Assembly (NCBI GenBank): GCA_963971405.1
Contig: OZ020484.1
Span: forward strand, 52,501,151 to 52,565,150
Reading direction: 5' to 3'
DNA from: Psococerastis gibbosa
Taxonomy: Eukaryota > Arthropoda > Insecta > Psocodea > Psocidae
Length of the DNA stretch: 64,000 nt
The position numbers and the translations under genes were made by a program. Position 1 is the stretch's first letter. Each line of letters opens with the position of its first letter. The notes under the pieces were generated by a model, which did no database searches, was not told where the DNA came from, and saw nothing but the letters and a program-made list of their open reading frames with translations. Positions 37,801 to 42,412 of the stretch are shown in pieces.

Positions 37801-39114
37801 GTTTCTATGTGAGCGGCGAAAGTGGGTGTGTTCATTTCGCAGGCACGGGCAAGTTCTAGCTTATTCATAATGCACCGTAGTTTATGAGGCAATAGCCTAT
37901 GCCGATAGGCTGTGACAGGATGCATTTAAATAAAGTATATAGCCTAATATCTTTCTGTATTATAAATTGTAGGGAACAAAATAGGCCTAAATAGGCCTAG
38001 ATTAAATTCATTTCAATATTTCATATCATAGGCTATAGGGTCATGCATAAAATAGACGAAACAATAAAATTGCAATAATTATCAAATCGGTTAAACCAGC
38101 CCTTACAGCAGAATTCAGCAGGCGGTATTCAATTGTTTATCATGGAATCTGGAGCCCAGAAAAAAAAGAAAGTCCTGGCTACACCTAGGTAGCAGCATAT
38201 TATGCAACAAACTGCAATAATTATTATAATCTCCGTTCACAGTCAAAACGCGTTTCCATTAATTTTTTTAATTCGCTTTAACTCCCGTAAGTATATAAAC
38301 TTTAGTCATTGGGGTTTATTTAGAATAATTTATACACAAGTTATTCTTTTCCGTTCGTGCTAGGACTGCACATTGGCGTATAGCTATGATTATTATTCCT
38401 GTGATAATAGGCTATTTAGAAGCTTTAATATAATTAATTACTTGTACTTTAGCAGTTCGGTTACGTCTACAGAGAGGGGAGCTGCTGCGTGGAATACTCC
38501 AGGGTGAGTATATTGTATCCTATATATATAGCTGAATAAGCATAATAACTTTGGTGAATGGCTGCAGAAGCCGAGTTGCTGCGGACAGTTAAGAAACAGA
38601 AACTAACATAATTTGCCCATGTGATGAGCAACGTTAAGTATCGCATTATTCGCATTCTGCATGTAGTAATCCAATGGAACTGGAAGATAGAAGGACTGAG
38701 GGCTCTTGACTGATGAAGAACCTGAAAAACCTGCGGTAGTGGTTTTGCCAAGAGCACAACTTCCCCTTTCAGAGCAGCAGTGTACAGGTCCAAATTGTCA
38801 TGATGCTCGCGAATCTTCGATAGAGCTAGGAGGCATAAAAAGATGGCAAAAGAAGCATAATAGGTCTTAGGAACAAGTGGCTTTAAGCCTTGAAACTTGC
38901 ATAACATTACCGTAATTTTTATTTTTATGGGTTTAAATTTTAGCTGATATAACACACCCTGTCCGGAACGTCCAAATTGCTTTCCAATTTATACGTAGTA
39001 TAAGGAAAGCTTTGTGACGGACGGACAACATTTTCGACTCCGAGATTTCAACGGATTTACACGTTTTGAGGTCCCAAGAACCCATAAAGGTGTTTTTCAC
39101 GAAATATCTGTCGC

Positions 39115-39151
<37 letters not shown>

Positions 39152-40236
39152 TCATCGATTTCCGGGCACACTACTAAGTCGATTTTGATGAAATTTGGCA
39201 TGAAGGTTCACAAAAATCATGCGTCGAGACAGTTTTTTTAATTTTGAGATAACTCAATTTAGGGTGGTTTCTTCTCAAAAAACTTCATAAAAACGTCTAA
39301 AAATATTTTTTCTCAAAAACGGCTTCAACGATTTCTTTTAAATTCACATATGTATATTGTAGTCGTTATTAATGTTAACAAAATGCGGGGGGTCGCTTGC
39401 CCCTTGATAGTTTGCTTCTGGGGGTAAAAAATAAAAATAAGTCAATTTTAATGAAAAATTACTAAAAAATAATTTTGCTGCGGAACCTTTCTATCGATGA
39501 TTTCTACCTTCAGGTGTGTTTTAGGTGATCAATAGAGTAACAAAACCAAACAGGTTACTTTCCCAAAAAAATATTTGGTTCTGCTGTGCAAAAAATTATT
39601 TTTTGAAGAAATTATGGAAAATCCAAGCTTCAATACATTGCGTGCCTTGTCATTGTTATTACCCTTACAATGTATTGGTCTGGGTTCGTTTCAGAATTTG
39701 CAATTGAGTTTTAAGGTGTTTTTAATATATGGAGGTGGACCCCCCCCCCCCCACACCAAAATTTAACCATAGTGAAATTAATTACTATGAAATTACACAT
39801 TGTGTCTATATATCTACTAATTTATAAATTGGAAAGCATGTTCGAGTAAACTCGGACCGGTTCTTTTTAATTTATTTTTATGTTGTTATTTATATACAAT
39901 ATATTTAAATATGTATTCATTTATTTATGGGCCCATTGAGGTATACTGTATAGGTTAAAAGCCTTCTAAAATTTTGTATCCTAATAGAAGATTTTAGAAT
40001 TACAAGTACAAAACTACAAAGTTTTAGTTTTTTTTTAGTAATTAAAGCTTTAATAAATGAGGACAGATTCGATTATATACAGTACAATACTAGGTGCCGT
40101 ATATACGGTAGATAGTGCGGCACAGCTATTTAAAACTGAAGTTCTATAAATTAAGGGGATGGAAAGAATGAATAGGCTAAAAACATTCGCACGATTTTTT
40201 TGCAGGGCCGAAGAAGTTAATAATTCGAATTGGTGA
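13591..40236 (+). CDS. prom: Prominin-like pentaspan membrane glycoprotein (gene span, 20 coding exons)
   Basis: Joined exons give 1232 residues; all junctions are GT-AG and phases agree throughout. Visible: signal peptide (1-20), long polar N-terminal ectodomain (21 to ~476), membrane segments near 477-501, 531-552, 806-830, 838-865 and 1168-1191, two large extracellular loops (~253 and ~300 residues), and a 41-residue cytoplasmic tail. This is the prominin topology. Family landmarks include the Cys pair CPSRDRPLC in loop 1, and VFICRPL, LEQCEKDKAAY and IGPCQPIW...MCRQVMDPL in loop 2. Prominins bind cholesterol and shape plasma-membrane protrusions and, in photoreceptors, membrane stacks. 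The unusual part is the enlarged N-terminal ectodomain. Introns hold SINEs, LINE pieces, hAT and palindromic MITEs and two antisense tRNA-Val genes. Assignment is firm; the first and last two exons are less conserved and rest on splice signals. Confidence 0.93.
14725..14815 (+). mobile_element. Foldback family FB-A, copy 3 (fragment, intron 1)
   Basis: 'gtacgctttcagaacgacca' followed by 'cggcctatcat' and 'cgtgactccggccgtgaaa' matches the arm end seen at 55575-55700. Only one arm end remains. Confidence 0.6.
14896..15282. mobile_element. Palindromic MITE nested in a related palindromic MITE, copy 1
   Basis: Outer ends AGGCGGGGTTTCCACCGACC / GGTCGGTGGAAACTGCGCCT enclose arms ending in '...gtggtagcagacattcaaga'. 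Inside sits a second palindrome (14967-15211) with almost the same terminus, AGGTGGGGTTTCCACCGACC / GGTCGGTGGAAACCCCGCCT. The core has 'gatcaatgatcatagagtaa'. No transposase frame. Same layout at 32036, 44977 and 48165. Superfamily not identified. Confidence 0.8.
15445..15600 (+). repeat. tRNA-derived SINE, family S1, copy 2 (intron 1)
   Basis: 'atgtagagtagtggtaccga', B box 'ggtccgagtcc', 'ctggccatgtta' and 'gcatgtaaagcagg' match the family. The tail is followed by a (tttat)n run near 15608-15630. Confidence 0.8.
15729..15832 (+). CDS. prom: Prominin exon 2
   Basis: Acceptor 'gttttgccttacag' at 15728 and donor a|gtaaat at 15833. It is the exon that makes phases agree between exon 1 (2 bases over) and exon 3 (needs 1). 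It encodes about 35 polar residues (starts LKDLAGTEGHTQ) of the N-terminal ectodomain. No conserved motif, so confidence rests on splice signals and frame. Confidence 0.65.
15833..16285. other. Prominin intron 2: nothing recognised
   Basis: AT-rich intron without a recognised repeat or RNA gene; ends in the acceptor 'tttgctgtttcag'. Confidence 0.5.
16286..17254 (+). CDS. prom: Prominin exon 3 (large ectodomain exon)
   Basis: A 969-nt exon, about 323 residues (roughly 130-452). It is rich in Ser, Thr, Asn and Glu with eight N-X-S/T sequons (for example NLSS, FNETA, NGTN, SNETE) and almost no Cys. Near the end NFDPTNDGKR and NFDPTPDGER form an internal repeat. The last part (VFVFTYLGDFLSFIQPYDFP) resembles the pre-TM1 segment of vertebrate prominins. 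Acceptor 'gctgtttcag', donor g|gtaagt. Confidence 0.85.
17388..17665 (-). repeat. Two tRNA-like SINE heads, family S3 (intron 3)
   Basis: Minus-strand B boxes 'gggttcgagtccctta' (near 17400) and 'gtgttcgaatcccgcc' (near 17600) are each followed by a 'gtccag' motif, as in the copies at 26925-27080. Acceptor stems do not pair, so these are SINE heads rather than tRNA genes. Confidence 0.5.
17920..17975 (+). CDS. prom: Prominin exon 4
   Basis: 56-nt exon between 'gttaatttcag' and cag|gtaata. It encodes EFVRDAVWKKLSVVTVIMQ, the conserved stretch just before TM1 (compare the family pattern FPE...L.K...). Confidence 0.8.
18030..18180. repeat. Three spaced copies of a 'gcacatttcttcta' motif (intron 4)
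   Basis: 'gcacatttcttcta' occurs near 18041, 18114 and 18159, separated by unrelated sequence of 30-60 bases. A small, decayed tandem duplication. Confidence 0.45.
18525..18742 (+). CDS. prom: Prominin exon 5 (TM1 and TM2)
   Basis: Acceptor 'ttgatatttcag', donor gg|gtaaga. TM1 (FVTCLVVGVVLSLVVPL) and TM2 (YLVVSLFFIVIFIG) flank a short cytoplasmic loop with Cys residues (TCSDICRPP, NSINCNRR), as in other prominins where this loop is Cys-rich. Opposite-strand frames here are shadows. Confidence 0.9.
18931..19112 (-). repeat. tRNA-derived SINE, family S1, copy 3 (intron 5)
   Basis: Complete copy on the minus strand: A-box-like 'tagagtagtggtacagactc', B box region 'ggttgttggttcgac', body, and 3' end 'ctccgctaggttggc'. 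Confidence 0.8.
19155..19235 (+). repeat. SINE family S2, copy 2 (head only, intron 5)
   Basis: 'taagtggcaaagtggtagcg' matches the S2 head near 26480. The end 'ggcatgtctcg' is shared with 60825-60835. Confidence 0.45.
19442..19629 (+). CDS. prom: Prominin exon 6 (start of extracellular loop 1)
   Basis: Acceptor 'ttttccttataag', donor g|gttaga. Encodes the end of TM2 and GVTSMVVTNEQLSSAILQTP, then a helical stretch ending LDALYTDLD, typical of prominin loop 1. Confidence 0.9.
19872..19967 (+). CDS. prom: Prominin exon 7
   Basis: Acceptor 'aaatatatttcag', donor tcag|gttggt. Encodes VETLLGEPIQREVAGETGVD and DVALDALVDMAS in loop 1. The donor is non-optimal but is the only one that keeps phase with exon 8. 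Confidence 0.85.
20290..20640 (+). mobile_element. Degraded LINE reverse-transcriptase C-terminal fragment (intron 7)
   Basis: Several frames give LINE-type C-terminal text such as ILRIIGFKMGLKYNSIPYEF and LIYFHALINNHL, broken by stops and frame shifts. This is the region after the RT domain in Jockey/CR1-like elements. Heavily decayed. Confidence 0.5.
20963..21165 (+). CDS. prom: Prominin exon 8 (loop 1, Cys pair)
   Basis: Acceptor 'tattcatttcag', donor ggg|gtatgt. Contains a coiled-coil-like run (VVEMQETIVAMRDM) and the conserved Cys pair CPSRDRPLCDTI, matching the loop-1 pair in vertebrate prominins. Confidence 0.92.
21925..22075 (+). mobile_element. LINE 3' terminus (intron 8)
   Basis: Frame RGRPKKEFMDQVKEDAG... 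ends LLPTNR and stop, followed by an aagaagaaga tail. The same RGRP+K and LLQTNR end occurs at 49680-50200, and a related RLPGRPRNRW motif at 63.8 kb. Confidence 0.65.
22330..23218 (-). mobile_element. LINE C-terminal fragment interrupted by a MITE (intron 8)
   Basis: The minus-strand frame reads LLLNLTVHINDSLIEIFADI... and, beyond a 144-bp palindrome, YSYTHN...GTRLTEESCLRTPAF...HSFLSVKAYNLLPLSIK. This is the usual C-terminal tail of Jockey/CR1-like LINEs. The GC-rich 'gggcccagcacagg' motif and a (tttac)n run at the end mark its 3' UTR. The long open frame is not a host gene. Confidence 0.7.
22882..23025. mobile_element. 144-bp palindromic MITE inside the LINE
   Basis: Arms AGGCGGGGTTTCCACATACG and CGTATGTGGAAACCCCGCCT continue as near-perfect inverted copies for ~50 bp. 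It shares the first 15 bases and 'atgtctgctaccacgtca' with the nested MITEs. Removing it restores continuity of the LINE tail on the minus strand. Confidence 0.8.
23787..23922 (+). CDS. prom: Prominin exon 9 (loop 1)
   Basis: Acceptor 'ctacttttcaag', donor a|gtaagt. Encodes LNSDSRLNILRSISVDKLPE and FSGVPADIARGTEQVRA, closely following the vertebrate pattern 'LNSNPELRQLP...DIPDRV'. Confidence 0.92.
24641..24816. mobile_element. hAT-type MITE, 176 bp, 8-bp target duplication (intron 9)
   Basis: Ends CAAGGCCGTAGCCAAGG and CCTGGCTACGGCCTTA, flanked by agtataag at 24633-24640 and 24817-24824 (identical). A right-end copy of this family forms the 161-bp tandem array at 44441-44925, and partial ends lie near 34850 and 44070. 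Confidence 0.85.
25004..25380. repeat. Long inverted repeat (~125-bp arms, ~126-bp loop; intron 9)
   Basis: Left arm 25004-25129 and right arm 25256-25380 are diverged inverted copies beginning AAACCGGAGTC / GACTCCGGTTT. Both contain 'tcatgaaatatggaacgcag' or its complement. Read outward, both arms keep an open frame with the same peptide core (QHFFIVLRSIFHEKLKF). Confidence 0.75.
25644..25760 (+). repeat. SINE family S2, copy 3 (intron 9)
   Basis: 'gtacttgtgcgagtctctat', 'cttgtcgtag', 'ggcggctgaatg' and 'cattaaattaaattg' match the family; the head is missing. Confidence 0.55.
26284..26454 (+). CDS. prom: Prominin exon 10 (end of loop 1)
   Basis: Acceptor 'tctgcattttcag', donor a|gtaagt. 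Encodes SIKKELSRQKTNVDEKIWPL ... VEQWRWFSIL; the WRWF/SIL end leads into TM3, like YWWLGGL in vertebrates. Confidence 0.9.
26474..26640 (+). repeat. SINE family S2, copy 4 (best head, intron 10)
   Basis: 'ctgtggcaaggtggtagcgt' then 'tgtacttgtacgagtctcta', 'gcgtgtcgtaac', 'gaagaggttaatcggatac'. It begins 20 bases after exon 10. Confidence 0.65.
26925..27080. repeat. Two tRNA-like SINE heads facing opposite ways, family S3
   Basis: Minus strand 26925-27008: A box 'gtagtgtagtggtaacacg', B box 'gcgttcgaatcccacc'. Plus strand 27009-27080: 'cttgtagtttagaggaaac' and B box 'gggttcgatttccgcc'. Both end in a 'tc(c/t)agattt' motif. A further decayed head lies on the minus strand near 27275-27345. Confidence 0.55.
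27575..27943. mobile_element. hAT-type MITE, 369 bp, 8-bp target duplication (intron 10)
   Basis: Ends CATTGGCGTAAATT and AATTTCGCAAATG, flanked by an identical octamer atgtaagc (27567-27574, 27944-27951). No transposase frame. Confidence 0.82.
28577..29462 (-). repeat. Dispersed repeat R1, full copy (intron 10)
   Basis: About 885 bp, colinear (inverted) with 38976-39862. Near its ends are inverted 'gctttccaatttata' / 'tataaattggaaagc' motifs. It contains a (caga)n run near 29300-29325 and a C-rich block near 29181-29205. No protein frame; possibly a non-autonomous DNA element. Confidence 0.75.
29886..29985 (+). CDS. prom: Prominin exon 11 (TM3)
   Basis: Short 100-nt exon between 'ttttgtttccag' and gc|gtaagt. 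It encodes IICFLVIIIWCLLVSALVYG, then the cytoplasmic GCCDGEHTARC. The phase (2 in, 2 out) fits both neighbours, and the Cys-rich cytoplasmic turn after TM3 matches the family. Confidence 0.85.
30300..30525 (-). repeat. Dispersed repeat R3, copy 2 (intron 11)
   Basis: Shares 'ccagtttccaaaccccagg', 'ccatctgttcagttg' and 'taccataaggcattactcgg' with 13041-13280. Confidence 0.6.
30880..31119 (+). CDS. prom: Prominin exon 12 (TM4, start of loop 2)
   Basis: Acceptor 'ttgcttttgcag', donor ga|gtgagt. TM4 is LFSIILWAVALICFVVGG, then the conserved GEVFICRPLYDQ (family: 'N.EKLICEPY') and LLDDPGVLYQRGGG. Confidence 0.93.
31120..31622. other. Prominin intron 12: nothing recognised
   Basis: No repeat or RNA gene recognised. 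A palindromic-looking pair, 'attacctccctcgaataacgt' near 31254 and its inverse near 31455, spans about 220 bases. Confidence 0.4.
31623..31785 (+). CDS. prom: Prominin exon 13 (loop 2)
   Basis: Acceptor 'aaaattcctacag', donor cag|gtaggc. Encodes EQCEKDKAAYEAFQLKNVLD, matching the vertebrate 'SDCKKNRGTY.TLHL' signature. Confidence 0.92.
32036..32431. mobile_element. Nested palindromic MITE, copy 2 (intron 13)
   Basis: Outer ends AGGCGCGGTTTCCACCGACC / GGTCGGTGGAAACCGCGCCT; inner palindrome 32107-32360 with AGGCGGGGTTTCCACCGACC / GGTCGGTGGAAACCCCGCCT. The core is colinear with copies 1, 3 and 4, though inverted relative to copy 1. Confidence 0.82.
32502..32694 (+). repeat. tRNA-derived SINE, family S1, copy 4 (intron 13)
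   Basis: Full-length copy from 'atgtagagtagtggtacaga' to 'actccgctaggttggcgtag'. It ends about 30 bases before exon 14. Confidence 0.82.
32726..32950 (+). CDS. prom: Prominin exon 14 (loop 2)
   Basis: Acceptor 'ttttattttgtag', donor aag|gtgaga; phase 0 at both ends. Encodes ISKPITGKDLISFAKQLDSV and IATNIQPLEAKK, matching 'GKSP.GVNLLSFAYDLE' and 'QQRVLPIEQ' in vertebrates. Confidence 0.92.
33005..33145 (-). repeat. Dispersed repeat shared with 6434-6590 (intron 14)
   Basis: Inverted copy: 'catgcaaatttcctatgctg' and 'cacaaaatt' correspond to the copy near 6480. Confidence 0.5.
33225..33472. mobile_element. Foldback element FB-B (~78-bp arms; intron 14)
   Basis: Ends AAGGGTTAGTTGGACTTACA / TGTAAGTCCAACTAACCCTT are exact inverted copies over 20 bases; arms continue through 'cgaacaattag' / 'ctaattgttc' with mismatches. 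A single arm of the same family lies at 61400-61497. Confidence 0.78.
33495..33655. repeat. Dispersed repeat R2, copy 2 (intron 14)
   Basis: Parallels 12790-13040: 'aacttgaggcaccctaag', 'gttatcgtgtcccgcca', 'tggattcagcttggtaagg'. Confidence 0.55.
33745..33879 (+). CDS. prom: Prominin exon 15 (loop 2)
   Basis: Acceptor 'ctgttggttaag', donor acg|gttagt; phase 0 at both ends. Encodes EELLYLVTALDVQITPLQRQ and ISHLKTIQF, parallel to the family's amphipathic run after 'LPIEQ'. The acceptor tract is weak, and a second AG three bases on would drop one Glu. Confidence 0.88.
33986..34173 (-). repeat. tRNA-derived SINE, family S1, copy 5 (intron 15)
   Basis: Diverged minus-strand copy: 'acatgtagagtactggtac', B box 'ggttcgagaccc', body with a short deletion. 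Confidence 0.75.
34237..34395 (+). CDS. prom: Prominin exon 16 (loop 2, conserved Cys)
   Basis: Acceptor 'attttatttcag', donor ctg|gtaaca. Encodes YTTRLIGYLDQYRGYL and IGPCQPIWNVFNGLRQQMCR then QVMDPL. The two Cys and the xxDPL end match 'SCKPVATALDTAVDVFLC...IIDPL'. Confidence 0.94.
34603..34653 (+). CDS. prom: Prominin exon 17 (51-nt exon)
   Basis: Acceptor 'ttattaatcccag', donor gag|gtaggt. Encodes the 17 residues ANVKNKLERNNRQARRE, phase 0 in and out. It lengthens the stretch between the DPL motif and TM5 relative to vertebrates, where DPLN is followed almost directly by the membrane segment. It could be an alternative (cassette) exon. Confidence 0.65.
35090..35211 (+). CDS. prom: Prominin exon 18 (TM5)
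   Basis: Acceptor 'ttttccttccag', donor ag|gttagt. Encodes NGFWFALVWCLLWLIVATPV then CIKLIHYFELYKD. The hydrophobic run is TM5 and the basic K..H is the cytoplasmic boundary (family: '[26 protein letters not shown]'). Confidence 0.92.
35229..35524. mobile_element. hAT-type MITE, 296 bp, perfect 8-bp target duplication (intron 18)
   Basis: Ends CAGAGGCGTAAAGTT / AACTTTACGCCCCTG, flanked by ctgtttaa at 35221-35228 and 35525-35532. G-run and C-run blocks near 35470-35510 sit inside the right half. It starts 17 bases after the exon 18 donor. Confidence 0.9.
35815..35887 (-). tRNA. tRNA-Val (AAC), copy 1
   Basis: 73 nt on the minus strand. Acceptor arms GTTTCCG / CGGAAAC pair fully, the A box is GTGTAGTGGTT, the anticodon stem-loop is TCCGC-CTAACAC-GCGGA (anticodon AAC), the B box is GGTTCGATCCC, and the discriminator is A. 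A T-run (complement of 35806-35810) lies five bases downstream as a polymerase III terminator. It reads antisense within prominin intron 18. All structural elements are intact. Confidence 0.97.
36100..37320 (+). mobile_element. Degraded LINE (RT region) between the two tRNA genes
   Basis: Plus-strand fragments read EVLEIIKGLKNKNSVG, then KSENRHSIEKYRPISLL and FDTIPHNILMIKLKKIGIRE. These are reverse-transcriptase blocks of a Jockey/I-like LINE (the usual 'K..GPDGI', 'YRPISLL', 'F.AFD' positions). Stops and frame shifts are frequent. Some open frames between 36380 and 37317 are remnants, not host genes. Confidence 0.75.
37694..37766 (-). tRNA. tRNA-Val (AAC), copy 2
   Basis: Identical in its 73 nt to the copy at 35815-35887: anticodon AAC, intact A and B boxes, fully paired acceptor stem. 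T7 terminator at 37684-37690 on the minus strand. Immediate flanks are similar to copy 1 for about 10-20 bases ('gacttg' upstream, 'ttgcaaaaa' downstream) and then diverge, suggesting a local duplication later split by LINE sequence. Confidence 0.97.
37767..38455. other. Prominin intron 18, distal part: nothing recognised
   Basis: AT-rich sequence with no recognised gene. 'aaagtcctggctacacctagg' near 38170 may be an isolated hAT-like end. Confidence 0.4.
38456..38503 (+). CDS. prom: Prominin exon 19 (cytoplasmic tail)
   Basis: Acceptor 'gtactttagcag', donor gg|gtgagt; phases fit exon 18 and exon 20. Encodes SVTSTERGAAAWNTP. The acceptor is a NAGNAG (tagcag), so isoforms with or without one extra Ser are possible. 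No conserved motif; support is splice signals and frame only. Confidence 0.55.
38560..38880 (+). mobile_element. LINE C-terminal remnant (intron 19)
   Basis: With frame shifts the plus strand reads AEAELLRTVKKQKLT, FAHVMSNVKYRIIRI and GFAKSTTSPFRAAVYR, the common '..LTYFGHVMR...' and 'W..STTSLFRAAV' tail of arthropod non-LTR elements. The minus-strand open frame across it is a shadow. Confidence 0.65.
38976..39862 (+). repeat. Dispersed repeat R1, full copy (intron 19)
   Basis: Colinear inverted copy of 28577-29462. Contains a (tctg)n microsatellite at 39117-39150, 'gattttgatgaaatttggc', a C-run near 39740, and ends 'aactcggaccggttc'. Confidence 0.75.
40206..40236 (+). CDS. prom: Prominin exon 20 (last residues and stop)
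   Basis: Acceptor 'cgatttttttgcag' is strong. The phase fits exon 19 and the frame reads GAEEVNNSNW then TGA at 40234-40236. A candidate poly(A) signal AATAAA lies at 40285-40290. Not conserved, so other 3' ends remain possible. Confidence 0.5.
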
Positions 40237-40284
40237 TAGCCCTGAGACCGACGAGGAAGCTGGCAACCAGCTGCACGTGCTCTG

Positions 40285-40290
40285 AATAAA
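40285..40290 (+). terminator. Candidate poly(A) signal for prominin
   Basis: AATAAA 49 bases after the proposed stop codon. That is close for an animal 3' UTR, so a distal site is also possible. Confidence 0.3.
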
Positions 40291-40522
40291 CCAACACCGC
40301 CACACCATGTCAGCATCGCATTGTAAATGGTCTTTCTGCTGAAGAAGCTGTGAATGTTCCTTGATGATGATTTGCCATGTGTAGGCCTGTGTAGCTTGTA
40401 TGGCGGCAGTATAGTTTGTGTTGGATTGTCATAAAATATGAAATGGGCAGAGCGCAAATTCTTAGATTCCCGGATTGATTACCTTTCTGGGGGCCCTGAC
40501 ACTTACCAATGTGAAGGCCGTT

Positions 40523-40560
<38 letters not shown>

Positions 40561-40591
40561 AAACTTCTAAAATCCCCTTTTGCGCATATCA

Positions 40592-40968
40592 GCAGCCCGG
40601 TCATGGAGATTTGGGATTATTATAATAGGCCTACCGGGGTTTATTCAATTCTTTTTAACAAATGAGTTCAAAATGCGCCGGAAATTCAAATTGATAAATA
40701 ACTATTTTTGGTGATTTTTCGATTTTTTTCTCTCATAGATGTAGACACATTAATTAAAATTATTATTACATTTCAAATTCTACCTGTACGTTTTCATGTT
40801 TATTAGTATTTAATTCAATTATTAAACAATGCAATTATTCTCTTGAATTCTAATAATTTATTAATTTCCCGCGCATATTTTAACATCGTCACGTGACACC
40901 TTAGTACTGTGGCATTATAAAATAAACCCCGGTATTATAATAATCCCAAATCGCCATGATCGGGCTGC
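40592..40968. mobile_element. TIR element family TE-C, copy 1 (377 bp)
   Basis: Ends GCAGCCCGGTCATGG / CCATGATCGGGCTGC continue inward as 'gatttgggattattataata' and its complement. Interior is AT-rich with a 'cccgcgcatattttaac' block also found in 52611-53193. A 28-base T-run lies just upstream (40527-40554). No target duplication seen. Confidence 0.7.
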
Positions 40969-42233
40969 AGATGTGAGAATTGAAGAGATCGGAAAATGTT
41001 CATGAATTTGATGATCATGTAAATACGTAATTTACTGATGTCGATCTATACCTAGGCCTATACCAATTCCACATGACTTTCTTGCATATTTATAGGTTGA
41101 CAAGTACAACTAACTCACTATATCTGCCTAATACGAAACAATTTTTGAGATTACGTTATACCCATATTATTCTTATGTGTGGACTTTTGCCTCTTTGGAG
41201 TCTTTTTGAGGAGGCCTTGAGGCCATGGCCTTATGGTTAATCCGGCACTGAGTCTGAATCTAACGTACCGTACTTACATATTATACAATCTATGCCTGCA
41301 TGCTGGCCTACTATATAGCGATTATTTTTAATCTTAACCTAGGATTAAAAGATAATTTTACAATGGAAAGTGTTGTCCAAAATTGTTTTGTTTACATTTT
41401 TAACCCAAGAATAAATTAATACTAAACGGTACAAGAGGTGCGCTAAAGCCATATAAATGTCTGCAGGATAAGGCCGTCAGCATGCATATATATATAGGTA
41501 CTCAGTACTGTATATATACTGTATATGTATATGCAGGCATTGGACGTATCTGCATATCTATATATACTATATTAAGAAGTGTTAAGAGAATTTTACGTGC
41601 CACTACTTTTAGTATATTCAATCACAATGATTTATACTTTGTACTACGCTAATACAATACAATTTATAAACGTTTGAATGTGAACTTTATTAAAATCACT
41701 TGGAGAGAAAATAAGAGTCAGTGACGCAATAATAACATATATATTTTTATTCTGGTCAATCCTAGAAAAAGACACAATAATAAATGAATACTATACAATA
41801 GATATTACCGTTATAATTGCTAAGTAACTTGGCCCACAATAATGTGTCATAGTGAATTGCTTTGTTTCTGACTCTTCAAATTGAAAAAGGCTCGTTGTCC
41901 GTGCTAGTCAATTTAGTGACGTCCGATTTATTTGAAACAGGTGGTGGAAACACGTGTCAAATGAGTTGAGGGGCTATCGAGTAGCGCAGACCTCGGGCTC
42001 CAACTTTTATTAGGGGTCCACACCCAAGTGATGTTGCAATCGCGCTCATAAGGTTGAGCTGGCCGACATCAAAACTGCCTCATTCGCTGACCCGGTGTGT
42101 ACTGCTGGCAGTAGACATCGAGTTATACCTGTATATATGTATATATATTGCAGTAGGTTGATACCTCAGCCTGGATCCTCTTTTTCAGCTCTGTACAGTG
42201 GCCTAACTGAGGGTAGACCAATAATGGTGATGA
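40969..42233. other. Intergenic between convergent genes; 3' UTR of the IGFBP-like gene
   Basis: Holds a solo hAT end 'ggttaatccggcactg' (41236-41251), a segment (41325-41450) similar to 53760-53905, and AT-dinucleotide stretches (41485-41570). On the minus strand AATAAA (complement of 41746-41751) is a candidate poly(A) signal about 485 bases after the IGFBP-like stop. Confidence 0.45.
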
Positions 42234-42412
42234 CTAGGTGGACTTGATAATACGAACTGCTGTAGCACGTTTAGCGATGCCATGGGCGTTTGTGGCCACA
42301 CAAATGTAGTTGCCCGAGTCGTCAGCACGTGCTGACATGATCTGGACCCAGGAGCTCACCATGTAATGTTCAGGGCCGCCCCTGGTCTGCACCACCACTT
42401 CACTGTCATCCC
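42234..42412 (-). CDS. IGFBP-Kazal-Ig gene, exon 3 (end of Ig domain)
   Basis: Acceptor 'attgtttcag' (complement of 42413 onward). Encodes GDDSEVVVQTRGGPEHYMVS and ADDSGNYICVATNAHG, ending RIIKST and TAG at 42234-42236. DSGNYIC is the Ig F-strand Cys motif. Confidence 0.93.

Noticed and set aside
38467..38955. 162-residue open frame on the minus strand
   Set aside because: Shadow of a LINE remnant on the plus strand (ELLRTVKKQKLT, STTSPFRAAV) and overlaps a prominin exon edge.
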